Assembly: GCA_035610835.1 (NCBI GenBank)
Contig: CM069445.1
Coordinates: forward strand, 39,260,656-39,324,655
DNA length: 64,000 nt
Direction: 5' to 3'
Origin: Ophiura sarsii
Lineage: Eukaryota; Echinodermata; Ophiuroidea; Amphilepidida; Ophiuridae
Shown here: positions 23,526 to 35,100 of the stretch, one piece after another
How the letters are laid out: each line of letters begins with the position of its first letter
How positions within the stretch are numbered: position 1 is the first letter of the stretch
The notes under the pieces: generated by a model
What the model saw: only the letters and a program-made list of their open reading frames with translations
What the model was told of the DNA's origin: nothing
Databases searched by the model: none
Position numbers and translations under genes: made by a program

Positions 23526-23799
23526 CCCTAACCCCCCTGAGTGCTAAAAAATGCTAATCCAAAGTCCCTCTCCAAACGCATGCGCCGTCGGTTTTCGATG
23601 ACGTAGTCAACCGAGCCTATATAATGAGTGCAGTATACTGCACGAATGTGTAGCTAAGGGCCGTGGCTTAGTGTTAGGAAGGTGGGGCTCGAGAACGGAG
23701 GGTCCCCGGATCGAATCCCGGCAGGTTCCCGGAGATTTAGTTGGTGTTTTTTCCTCGAAAATTGTGATCCCGGTCAAAAATCCTAAACCGGGGTTAGGG
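23526..23799 (+). mobile_element. TTAA-flanked element carrying a tRNA-like promoter (CCCTAA family, copy 1)
   Basis: TTAA at 23522-23525 and 23800-23803 enclose termini CCCTAACCCC and, inverted, CCCTAACCCCGG. Inside is a tRNA-like segment (see separate entry) followed by TTTTTTCCTCGAAAA. The same plan, with tRNA-like sequence in the other orientation, is found twice at 55.8-56.5 kb. CCC-starting ends with TTAA targets recall piggyBac elements, while the tRNA-like core recalls SINEs. Confidence 0.65.
23657..23729 (+). ncRNA. tRNA-like sequence (pol III A and B boxes), not a functional tRNA
   Basis: A-box TGGCTTAGTGTTAGG at 23664-23678 and B-box GGATCGAATCC at 23708-23718, 30 bases apart, as in tRNA genes. 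The acceptor and anticodon stems do not pair properly, so it is a tRNA-derived repeat head rather than a tRNA gene. Confidence 0.6.
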
Positions 23800-24127
23800 T
23801 TAATTTAACTGTAAAAAAACATGTAGAAACTTCCATTGTGTGTAAATATGATAACATGAGTATGCAGAGGAACATCTATTGGCAAATATTCTGTTTTATA
23901 CAATACCTAAGAAAATCATTGTTATTTCATTGGAGGATTATAGGTCATGTGTGATTAAATATCTGCTCCATTGCACGATTTGCCGTGCATCGACCCCTAC
24001 GATACATTGCACAATAAGACGCTAGTCGGCCGTAACGCGATTAGGTCTACACGTATGCCCACGACTATAAATAAATCTCTGAATAATATTGTTTCAAATG
24101 AAAAGAAGAAGAAAAATTCTTAGATGT

Positions 24128-24307
24128 TGTATAATGAATAATGATTGTTTTTTCATTCGTGCAATGGAAAGAATATTTTCATTCGGTGAAAGATACAATG
24201 TTCCATTCAACTTGGCTCCGCCTCGTTGAATGGAACATTGCATCTTTCACCTCATGAAAATATTCTTACCATTGCACTCATATTAAACATTCATTATTCA
24301 TATACTA
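24128..24307. mobile_element. 180-bp palindromic foldback element
   Basis: Two arms pair almost throughout: TGAATAATGATTGTTT / AAACATTCATTATTCA, then GCAATGGAAAGAATATTTTC and GTTCCATTCAA with their inverses, turning at about 24215-24225. No coding capacity. Confidence 0.85.
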
Positions 24308-24384
24308 TAGTATTTTAGCAGTTTTGATGATGGTGGAATGGAATCTGAAATTTGTTGACTTCATGATGTTTGTTGTCAACGGTG

Positions 24385-26384
24385 CCGTAGAATGGGGATA
24401 CTACTTTGACCCACTTGTGTACATTTTTATTTTTATTCATTGCATGAAAGATGCTTTTTGTTTGTAGATAATTAATAATGAATAGCGACAAGGCACAAAT
24501 CCACTCTATAAGAGCGCCAAAGGCACGAACATACAATATAAATAAAAAACGAAAAACAACAACAATAAAAATGCATACCCATCTTACATAAATAAATCAA
24601 TATGGACAACTTGTTCAACACCTACTTGGATGATAAGATATTCAAAATTGTTATACCAATTAAGGTTTGTTATTGGAATGTTTTAAAAACAAAAAAACAA
24701 TATTTCTTTGAATATTTTAGATTAAAATGTGATGACTTACTTGACTTACTTAACTTATGGCGGGTGATATTCCCGAACCACGATGCCTCTCCAAATCTTC
24801 CTATCCAACATAGCTGCTGTCTTGATTTCTTCTACCTGCAATCCTGTGTCACGCTTTAGTAAGTCAATGTAGGTTAGGGCTGGTCTACCACCAGGGGTCG
24901 CATTCTGACGCATCTGCGCGTCCTAGACCTCTCACTTTCTAATAGTGACATGTCAGGTTCCAAATTGGAAAGACTTGTGGGTCCAGATCAAAATTGAAGG
25001 GACCCCTTAAATTTGACAATGTGTGGAAATGGAAACCTTAAGAAATTCTGTAAATTACATATATATCCATCCTTTGCTCACAATATAAATTCATTAAAAC
25101 TGCCCGTAAAAAAGTAAATTTGTTAAATACCCAAACTTCAGGACCCCTCAATTTCTTGGGGGACCCCTTAAATTTGTTTTTTGAAGTCCTACGGGGTCCT
25201 GAAAAATGTCATGGGACCTCTCACATTTTGGATCCAGTGCTATCCCTGTCTATCACGCTTTCTAACTCCATGCTTTGGTACCCAATGTATGATTTTGGAG
25301 ACCAGCTCATTGGACCCTCTGAAGCAATGTCCTGCAAATCTTGATACGCTCCCTGATCTTGTCCGAGACTTTGGGCATATCCGCGTACAGGTCCTTATTT
25401 GTCACATGCTGTCTCCAATTGTTGAACACAGTTCTAAGCATTCTAGTGTAACATCCGTCCAGCTGTTTACTAAGCTTTGGGGTGACTGTCCATGACTCGC
25501 ATCCATAGAAGAGGACTGATTCTACAGTAGCTATGATTTATTTTATGAACAGTCTTTCTTTGAGCTTTCTGGATAGTGATTTGTCCTTCCATAACGGACT
25601 GAGTTTGCCACAAGCTCTCCATGCAGCTGCTTTGCGTGTTTTGATGTCCTTTTCAAAAATTTCGCAATTTTTGAATTTTCAATAAAATTGGGGTCTTAAG
25701 AACTGATGCAGGCTCAAAAGGGGGTCATAAGAGCTAGCAGCAGAGGGTGAAAAAGGGAGTCTTCAGCGCGGCACATACCTATACCCTTTTCCAATGTCAG
25801 TCCCCCCCCCCCCCGGGTGTAAAACTAGAGAAAAACATTCCAAATATACATGGTAAATCATTTGTTTTGTGGTGAGGTTGCTTGCTTTGGCTTTTTACAA
25901 GCAATAACAAATAAATTGGGCTGTAAATCTTGAAAAGGGATTGATTTGAATTTTTCTCATATACTTTAACATGGGCCAAAGTTACCCCACTTTTTGCTTA
26001 TTTTTTCAGTAAATGCTGGTCTGTGTCGTTATGAAGAATGAAAATAAAAATGAATTAGGTATTGTTTTGTCATAGGTAAATTGTCTATCCACTCACAGCA
26101 TAAGTTGCTGAATATAACCCACGGTGTACATGTAGGTGAGGCAGTTGCAATTTGTTGAAGAACAATTTTGACCTAAAAATACCTCAAAATAAAGCAAAAA
26201 TCCTGCAGCTTAGTGTGTTTTGTTCCAGTTCTAAATACACTCAGTATGTAGCAGGGTAATATGTTGTTATAATTACATCAAATTAAAAAATGTCACTATA
26301 AAACTTTTCTCAAAATTTGACAAATCAACTTTTTTTTGTGGGCTAAAGTTACCCATCAAGGGTCAAAGTATCCCCATTCTACGG
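24385..26384. mobile_element. 2 kb inverted-repeat element containing a nested retrotransposon
   Basis: CCGTAGAATGGGGATACTAC at 24385 is inverted at the right end (GTATCCCCATTCTACGG ending 26384). The adjacent CTTTGACCC / GGGTCAAAG also pairs. The interior holds an antisense RTE-like retrotransposon fragment and a second subterminal motif (GGCCAAAGTTACCCC at about 25975). No transposase is recognised. Confidence 0.5.
24722..25670 (-). pseudogene. RTE-like endonuclease/reverse-transcriptase, C-terminal fragment
   Basis: The minus strand reads, from 25670 downward, KAAAWRACGKLSPLWKD, SRKLKERLF, ATVESVLFYGCESWT, LDGCYTRMLRTVFN and DLYADMPKVSDKIRER. After an unrelated stretch (about 24905-25235, with two copies of GGACCCCTTAAATTTG) it continues GGRPALTYIDLLKRDTG and AAMLDRKIWRGIVVR at 24880-24755. 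These blocks are the usual C-terminal signature of RTE-type elements. It ends in an AAGTAAGTC-like tail at about 24722-24745. Stops, a frameshift and the insertion make it inactive, and the RT catalytic region is absent. Confidence 0.8.
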
Positions 26385-26720
26385 TATGTGACATCATCCC
26401 AGGCCGACCTATAATAGCTTCCTGACCTTCGAAAATTAGATAAATGTCCTTTATCTTTATCATTACACTAAATTGGTTGCAATCCATTTTTTTGTTGAGA
26501 AGTTATCGAGCTCGATGTCAGTTTTTCCCCCACCTCAAATTTCTGACTTGGTGGCACCCGCACTCTCAAATTTCTGACTCACTTTTAAGGGGTCATTAAA
26601 TTATTTAAGGGGATATCAAAAGGTCAATAACCCTAACTCTATCATAAACACCACACGGCAACAGATGGAGAAAATTCACCCGCCAAAGGTCACCCCGACC
26701 CCCCGGGATTTGAACCAATT
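26385..26720. other. Spacer before the duplicated ASNS segment
   Basis: Contains several AAGGGGTCATTAAA-type motifs but no gene. The left limit of homology to the second ASNS copy falls near 26590-26720. Confidence 0.4.
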
Positions 26721-29100
26721 ATTTAAGGGGTCATTAAAAGGTCATTAAGGGCAGCATCCCCCAACTCTCTCTAAAAAATAACCTGGCCGACCTACCTAGA
26801 CGTAATATACGCCCTCGCCCGGTTCTATATTAGTATCAAATCAACAAAGCTGATCTAAAGCTAGCGACCCATAAGCCTCGAAATATGTTACCAAGCTGTT
26901 CCAACCAGCAGGCTACCCCCACCATCTGTCCACGAAGGCGTAAGGAATCCGCAAAAAGTCCCCGCCAATTTCATGTGGGAGTTACATGATCTGTATACGC
27001 TGTGGTCAAGTCGCCTTTGTGGGTGGTCAACTCTTTAAATTGCTTACCAGTTTCCCAAGGCTTGCCGCCATCTGTGTGACTGTAATGTCAGAGTCGGGGA
27101 CATGGTCGAAACCACATGTAGGCCTAGCACGGGGGAAATTATCGCAAGCGAGCTCCATTTTTAACTGGAATCAGTAAATGAGAAAATTGTGAGCCCAATA
27201 CCAGTGCTACGGCCGACCCTACCTGAGTGGTATGTTTACCTGTACAACAGGGTTTTTTCCTCGCCTAACCTAAAACCTTAATTTATGATTTGATAACAAT
27301 TGTTGTCTACAGGAAATGTGCGGAATTTGGGCAATATTTGGGAGTGACGAAGACGTCTCCAAACAGTGTGCATGCGCCTTGAGCATAGCGCACCGAGGTC
27401 CTGATGCTTTTAGAATAGAAAACGTCAACAATTTTCGTAACTGCTGCTTTGCCTTCCATCGTCTTGATATTGTGTATGATGTCCATGGTATGCAGCCGAT
27501 GCGAATCAGATCTCTTCCTCATATTTGGATGGCTTATAATGGAGAGATCTACAACTACAAAAAGGTAAGGGGTTCATTACTTATCAATTGAAGAGGGCAC
27601 AATCTGGTTATGAGGGCTATCCCTGATTTAACCATAGATCCTCAAGGATCTATGATTTAACCAATAGTGATGACAGATGTTGTTGAAGCACAGAATTGAA
27701 CGTTTGTCTATGTTCTGTGAGAGCTTTGGGCAATTCTACATTACATGAAACAGAGCCTCACCTAATAACCATGCTATTATGAAATTAAAATCATACTAAT
27801 TGATAATGATGAATTATAACATGTATGTTGTAGAAAATAAACAATAATGAAGAACAAGATTGCCTTTTTTCACAATCTTATTTTGTTTTTAATGGTCACA
27901 ACAAAATGGCAGATTCAAGAAAGAGTGTCAGACTTTTGGACCGTAGGGCAAAGGGCTTAGGAAAGCTGAAGGGTCAACTAGAACTGGAATCGGTCACTCA
28001 CGGCCTTAGTACACATGATTTCGAACGGCTTGTCCCCTTCCGGGTCTGCCGACATCAGTTCTAGGGTAAACTTACAGTCAAAAAATACCAACATAAAAAT
28101 AATGCTGTTAACTTTGAACCACCTGAGCACTACCTGCCTATCTAATCTGGTTTCTGATTGGTTAATCACAAGGTATACTCATTTGAATAGCCAATTAAAA
28201 TGCAGCTTGTAAAACATTTTGCTCTCTTAAGCATCTTCTCACAATTCAGCCCCACGGCCTAAACATCCAGGAAGGGAATGATTAGACTAAATCCCCCACC
28301 CCCCCTCTATTTCAATATTTGTATAATTATGATTAATTTATCCCTTGTATATTTTACCCATTTATTTTTCTCCACTTTTTCTTATTTTACAATTTTTTAC
28401 TTCTTGTTACTGTGATACTATCGGTTTTCATTTTCGGCATTGTCTCCTATGCATAGTAATTTTCATTTCTCGCTCCAGTGCATTTCCATTATTTGTTACC
28501 ATAGGCCTAGACCTATTCCCACTTTGTTTTGTCTTGATTTTTCATGTATTCATTCCCTGAGTCATTTTACCTGATCTATCTCACACCTATTTTTTATTAA
28601 TCAATTATTTTTAGTCTTCACCATTATGGATTTTACTCACCAACCCCATCAATGTTATGTTTTAATTCCATTTGCCTTTTAATTTTTAATCTCCCCTTTG
28701 TCTACATGTCATCCTTTTGTTATATTATGTGAACGCTGCAGGAACATGTACCAAATCAATCAGCTGTCAAGTTTGATATACCTTCCCCAATCTGTCATTT
28801 TATTGTGTTACATTATCTCTTGTCATTTCCTGCCCATTATTCCCTTGTCTATGTTGTGTATGTTGTATTCTGTCAATCATTTTAGCTACGATAAATATTC
28901 TGTTAGAATCAGTTCTCAGGGGTTTAATATTAGCCTGACCTCAATAATGATATGACTTATTGATGTTTTCAGGTACAAGAAGAGTACGGGTTTGAATACC
29001 TGACCGAGTGCGATGGTGAATCTATCATTCACTTGTACAACAAATTTGGTATGGAGCAAGCAGCGGCTATGTTGGATGGTGTATTTGGTTTCTGTCTATT
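26721..29100 (+). repeat. Segmental duplication carrying ASNS 5' region, copy A
   Basis: From ATTTAAGGGGTCATTAAAAG at about 26721 this DNA aligns with 61112 onward in the same orientation. It covers the upstream flank, coding exon 1, intron 1 and exon 2, up to the end of the window in copy B. The exon 2 overlap (98 bases) is identical. Intron and flank differ by scattered substitutions and by a few insertions, two of which are transposons in copy B only. Copy A also has about 100 bases (about 27020-27130) that copy B lacks. Confidence 0.95.
27316..27564 (+). CDS. ASNS: ASNS copy A coding exon 1 (residues 1-83)
   Basis: Encodes the front of the glutaminase domain: [21 protein letters not shown] and [10 protein letters not shown], followed by donor GTAAGG. 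Compared with copy B it has Val37, Asn39, Asp51, Tyr54 and Val56 in place of Ile, His, Ala, Asp and Ile. In class II amidotransferases the segment is normally RL(A/S)(I/V)(I/V)D, so copy B is canonical and copy A is not. Arg49, next to the changed residues, is kept. The upstream CTACAG suggests this exon is spliced to an untranslated leader. Confidence 0.95.
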
Positions 29101-32100
29101 GGACACAAATGCCAGGAAGGTAAGAAACATGCATTCCAAAAATAATTGTTGTTTTGCCCTCAGCGACCGATCCTAAAATCTCAAAATTCAGGGTGACAAT
29201 TTTGTTGTTGTCTTACCCACACCTCCTTTCCTGTCCCTGTGCCAGAAATACAGGGAACATGTAAGACCTTTTGTATTAGAAATGATGATAGCCACCAGTA
29301 AGCTGTCACAAACTGGTGAGTTATTGGAATATGACTATTTTAAGGATGACCCTTCAAGTAGAATAGAAAACATCAGGTTCAAAATCGGGCCAGAAATCGG
29401 AACACCTACCTTAAACCAACAATTTCCCCTGATGATTAGCCAGTGGCCAATCAAGATTTTAACAATAAAACTCATTTTTAAACCTCTGTCAGATGAACAA
29501 TTTCAGATAACATGTGTCCAAATCGGAGCAACTTCAATGTTTTACCCCATACGCCAACGTTTTCCTTTGAATCTGATGTACTGTTTATTTTTGGACTCCT
29601 TGTGCTTAGATGAACAAATTGGTATGCTTTTTAACTTCTAAAACTCAGTCCGAGCACTTATGGACTGTGACCCGTGGTCACCATGTGAGTCACAAGATGA
29701 TATATCAACTAATTATTCTCCCACATAGGTATTCATTGGACGGGATACATATGGCGTGAGACCCCTCTTCCGTCTGCTCAAAGATGATGGATTCTTGGCT
29801 GTCTGCTCAGAAGCGAAAGGTATGAGGATCTTTACTTGACACACACATTTGCATAGATATGCTCTTGAAAAAATGGGAACATTTTAGTTGTTTAATGAAA
29901 ACGCCATCCAGAGGGTTCAACACATCTTATGCTCCACAGCAGCCTAAGCGTTTATCCCATACTACTTCAAAGTTTATAATAGTCAAAGTTTATAATAGAG
30001 AGCTTTTCTGTTGTTCATATCCGTGAGGTAAACTGTGAACGCTGCAGGAACATGTACGTTACAAAAAAACCAGCCATATATGATGATATAGGTTGGTAAA
30101 GGAATTGAATCCGGGATTCCTGTGTGGGAGCCCTAGAACGTGGCTACTATGCTACACTAGATTAGCTGTTTTCGAAGTCGTTTATATAGATATATTTACA
30201 TAGTATGGAGTTATTCAAGCATCACATTTCTGTACACGTTGCTGATCCCCATACTTCTTGCAAATTGATTAAATGGAGCGATTAGCATTTAAAACAATGG
30301 GAATTGTTAATTAGGACACCAGCTTCTTGTGGGTGCTGTGCAATCTCTTATACTAGCTCCAGTAATACGTGCGCTGAGGCCTGAGGCGGTGAGAATTGAC
30401 ACTTAGTGTCGCAAGTTATACAGTGGTTCCATGTTTAAAAATGGTTACAGGCCAAAATCCTATGCGATGCTGGAAGATCATTGAGGCAGCTGTGAATATG
30501 TTCCATCACAAGGCAAAAATAACCCTTTCATTTGGCTAGTGGTAATAATGTGTAATCACAATTTCAAGATAATATTCAGACAAACCATTCACAAGGGTTC
30601 AAAATATCTTAAACATGCTGCAAAGGTTTCATGTGCGAATTGTGATTTGAAGGTTATTTATCTGGAGGTACTTACTTAGATATATTTTGAAATTGAGAAT
30701 TTACTTTATTTTTGAAATTTTATGTGGAAAAACTGTCAGCTCACACATTTTAAAATGTTGAATTGACATATCTTTTGTGTTTTTCACTACATGTTCATAC
30801 ACAGTGGTTGATCAAAGAAGATTTTAAAGACACCCCCACAATGCATTACGTTTTTGCCAAATGCCCTAATTCTGGTCTCCAATTTGTCTTGGTTCCCATA
30901 GACATATACACACAATCATAGCTTCATAGCGCGTTCATTGTTGGAGTTCTTAGGTTCTAGTTTTCATCAATGAATAAATTAGTTATCAGTGTTTCTTTTT
31001 CTTATTTCTAAAACTTAAGAGCTCGACAAATGCATCATGTGAAAAAAGCTTTAGTTGGCCGGCGTTTGCGCAGTCTATTGTGCGAAGACCTCAACATCTT
31101 TTTTGGTGGTTGATGTGGAATCTTGATCTGTAGATAGTACCGTATTCAGGCTTCAGCCAATCCATGTTTGTGTTGGTATGGTATAGCTAGGATATCATTC
31201 ATTAGACATGGAAACTGGGATTTCTCATCTATTTGATCTTTTAACCACACAAAACATGTAGTGTTTTAGCCTTGGAGAGTCAAAGAGCTTCATTACAGTA
31301 TATCTAAGGCTGGAATTCTCGAAAGTGGACTAACTTTAGTCCTGGTCTAAACCTGGACTAAGTCTAGGTTTAGTCCAGGTTTAGTCCAGGCTGGGTTTCA
31401 CAACAGTGGACTAAGCTTAGTCCTGGACTAAATTGTGCTAATCCAGCCCTAAATTTAGTCCACTGAAAGGGTAGGTTTAAAGAGTGGACTAATGGCTGAC
31501 AGCTTGTCAGTGTTGAGGAGATTGCATTATCTGAGGCAATTATTTCACTCTAGGCCAGAGCGAGTTTTGGTTGATCGTAAAATCCATTTGAATTGTATAC
31601 CCAGGATTGTTTTAGACAAAGATATAAATTCTCAAAGGAAACTGTTTTGCATTTATGTGGGGTTTTAGAGCCCGATTTGATCCGGCACTCAAACCGCAGC
31701 CAGTCACTATACCAACCAGTGCATTTGCAAGTAGGCCTATTGACAGCTCGTAGATGAGTTCACATTCCTGAATGTATTCATATTGTAAAATACTATCAAC
31801 TGTTGAGTTTACACTCTCTAATGGGGAGTACGTGGTGATGAGACTGCATCATAGTGCATGCATAGAAATTTAAATGCAGATTTCAAGTAGGGGGTCTAAG
31901 CTTATGGGCTAGGCCCAATTGCAGGCCTAGGGCGCCTATAGCTAGCCTACGTTGTTGTTAGGCACAGCAAAGCTTTGACCATTTCAGTCATTTAGACCCC
32001 TACATGCACACACCTGAATGTATAAGTGTTACTATCATGATGCTTGGTATGTTCACAACATCTCAATTAACAGATAAGAATCGTTGGAATACACCGACTA

Positions 32101-35100
32101 GGCCTAGGGCTAGGCCCTACTCAATTTATGTTTATTTATTATCAATAGGCAAAAAATGTCCACTTAATACTTTTACTTTAGGGACAAGATCATCTATGGT
32201 CTGATCATCCCATCCTTTAATTAAACAAAATCTGATTGAGAATATATTAAACATTTTCAGGTGGGTTGGAAGTAAGCTTAAAACGTGAAACTGAACAATT
32301 ATTTACAAGAAGTAGAGTAGGCTCAACTTTCTCTTCTCTTTCTAAGGCCGCTAAATGTACTAACCTGTATGTTATAAACCTACCCCTTTTTAACAACTGT
32401 TCACAGTAATTCTGCTTATTGGAGACTTGTTATTAACACTTTAAAATAACATTAATTTCCTGCCAGATTTTAAAAGAGGCCTCACTCTCTGTTCAGACTG
32501 AATAAATTATGAAGTAAATAATGCAAGCCAAGTCGTCCAAGCGCAAACTCGTCCATCTGAGAGTCGTCTAATTGTAAAGGTTGTCCTACTGCAAACTCGA
32601 CCAAATGTTACAATAATCCTTGGCAATTCAACCAATACAATTTGTTTGTCTCATGACATTGGCAAGTCTAATTTAATTATTGGGAGTAATTATAGAATAC
32701 CCTACTACATCAATACAAAAATAGGTTACCCTTGGGCTGTATGGTTTCACACCACTAAATAACGTCTGGCCCTACCCCCTTTGAGGCAAAAGTCCAAAAC
32801 CGGCCCGTTTCTATGCCGAAACGGGAGACCTATTGTAAATTACAGTTTAAAATTAGGGTATTTACTACAAGTTATGGCGAAATTAATATAGTGTGAATTT
32901 TGACAGACACATCAGCGTTCTTCAGGTCCAAAAAAATTGATGCAATGATGATTTTTTAATATTTTAACAGAGACATTTGTGTTCAGGTCATTTCCGGTAT
33001 CTGACGCAATAATCTTAATCAACAATTGCGTGTGACCAGGAAAACTCAACTCGTACTTTTTGAAAAGGCTCTAGCTCAAAATTATGCCGGTTACCCCCCA
33101 TATATGAGTTGTTGAGTTAGTAGTCATGGCTTTCATCTTCAAGTTGAAACCAAATTTCAAGTTACCAGTTTCTTATAACGTCGAGAAATATCCATTTTAA
33201 AAGTGTGCATTTCACGTGTAACCCTATGGGAGATGTATTTAGTGGTGTGCAACCGTATGGGTTTCGGTTAGGCTTCGGTTCAGGGTGAACTCCCTCCACC
33301 CACAGTTTAAGGGTTTAAAAGTAAGCCCAGGTTTGGAATGCGTGCCCGGAGGGGGGGGGGGTACTATTTTTAAAATTTGATCCAAGCACAAACTCGTCCA
33401 TGCAAGAGTCGTCTAATTGCGAAGTAGTCCTAATGCAAACTCGACCAAAGGTAAAAAAGTCATCCATGGCAAATTCAATTCAACACCCTACTACATCAAC
33501 ACAAAAATAGGTTACCCTTTTAAGGTTTGGGCTATAATTGGTTTATAGGCTTTGTGCATAGGGGTCAGGGTGAGGTCCCTCCACAGTTTGAGGGCGCGGT
33601 TTGGAATGCATGCTCGTGGAAGGGGGGGGGGGCGGTACTGAAATATTTTGTTAATGGGTGTATGGTGAGTGACCACTGGGCGGGCACCAAGCAGGGCTAT
33701 TTGACTGTCCCTTTCATCGTTTATGTGCGACACACCCGATCGCGATTTTTTTCTTCAACATTTGTAAAATAATTTGATTTTTAAAAAAAAAAAAAAAAAA
33801 TCAGTAAAAAAAAATAATTGTGTGCCGGGGGGGGGATACTCACCTAATACGGTATACGGGGATGGGGATGTGCCGCTCTAATGGGTCGCTTGTTTGCAAA
33901 AAAAATCCCTAAACATGGGGTATGATTTTGTGCTGGAAAAGCCCTAATAATGGGGTTACTTTTTACAAATGGGTCTATTTTCGCAAAAAATTGTGAAAAT
34001 TGAGCAAATTAGGGGGGGCACAGCCACAAATTTCCTGGTTAGAATAATTCCGTCTCGGAATTTTTCGTAAAAGGTTGCCCCAAAATTTTTCCCAGTCAGT
34101 CACCTCGTGAATTTCACATAAGTAGGGGGGGGGGAGGGTAAAAAAAAATTGCACGGTCACAAAATGCACGGTTACAAAATTTTGCACGGTCACAAAATTT
34201 CGCACGGTCACAAAATTTCGCAGTACAATTTTTTGACTGTTGTGCTTTTTGTACTACGAAATTTTCTTTCTTTCTTTCTTTCCCTTTCTTCTTTTCTTTC
34301 CCCTTTTTTCCCTTTTCCTTTTTCTTTTTCCTCCCTTTTTCCTTTCTCTCTCTCTTTTCCTTCCCTTTCCCCCTTCTTCCTCTTTTCCCCTCCCCCCATT
34401 TTTCCTGGTGGGTAGGTTTGAATTTCCTGCTGAGCCCCCCTGCCCCTCCCCCCCCCCGGCTGTTACGCCACTGATGCTACAAAATCACTAGGTCCCGTTA
34501 TATCGGCTGATAGCAAAAAATATTGACGGCCTTTCTATGTTAAAACCAAGATAATGTTAAAGTATACAGAATAATATAAAACATATCCAAATTTGATTGT
34601 TTTTATCGCGAGCACTCTGGATTTAGAGCGATTTGAAATCACACTCACAGTACGAAGCGTGTAAAGTCAATGGGAGACGACATAGTGTTGTGCTCCCTTT
34701 ATGATAGATTTGCAGGCAACCATTTTGAAAGTACTGTAAACAACTTCTGAGCATGTGCAGATCAATTAAACCAATCTTGCCTAGCAATTAAACCGTGGAC
34801 TAAACCTGGACTAACCTTGACCCTTGAGGTCACAGTTAGTCCAGCTTTAGTCCAGCTTTAGTCCAGGACTAGTTAGTCCAGGTTTTGAGAAACAGAAATG
34901 GAGTTAGTCCCCTGTTGTGGACTAAACCTGGACTAACTAGTCCAGGATTAAAGTTAGTCCAGGTTTAAGTTAGTCCACTTTCGAGAATCCCAGCCTAAAG
35001 GTTTAATTAAGTTATGGCATTGGTCATGCATGGTATGTAGATTTTCTTAGGAAGTGAAATTATCAAGCAATTAAATCTAATCTGATAAAAGGATAATTGC

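Larger units (their letters stand above)
31308..34998. mobile_element. Inverted-repeat element(s) with many TTTAGTCCAGG motifs, ASNS intron 3
   Basis: The left end TAAGGCTGGAATTCTCGAAA at 31307 is inverted at the right (TTCGAGAATCCCAGCC ending about 34997). Both 170-200-base ends are crowded with TTTAGTCCAGG / CCTGGACTAAA in both orientations (about 8 at the left, 12 at the right). Either this is one 3.7 kb element or two related short palindromic elements. No transposase frame lies between. Other repeats are nested inside. Confidence 0.6.

Noticed and set aside
23788..23803. TTAGGG telomere-like repeat
   Set aside because: Only about two units, and always paired with an inverted CCCTAA end of a short element; not a telomeric array.
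29282..29641. 119-codon frame in ASNS intron 2
   Set aside because: Protein composition is ordinary but no motif or homologue is recognised, and it lies within a spliced intron.
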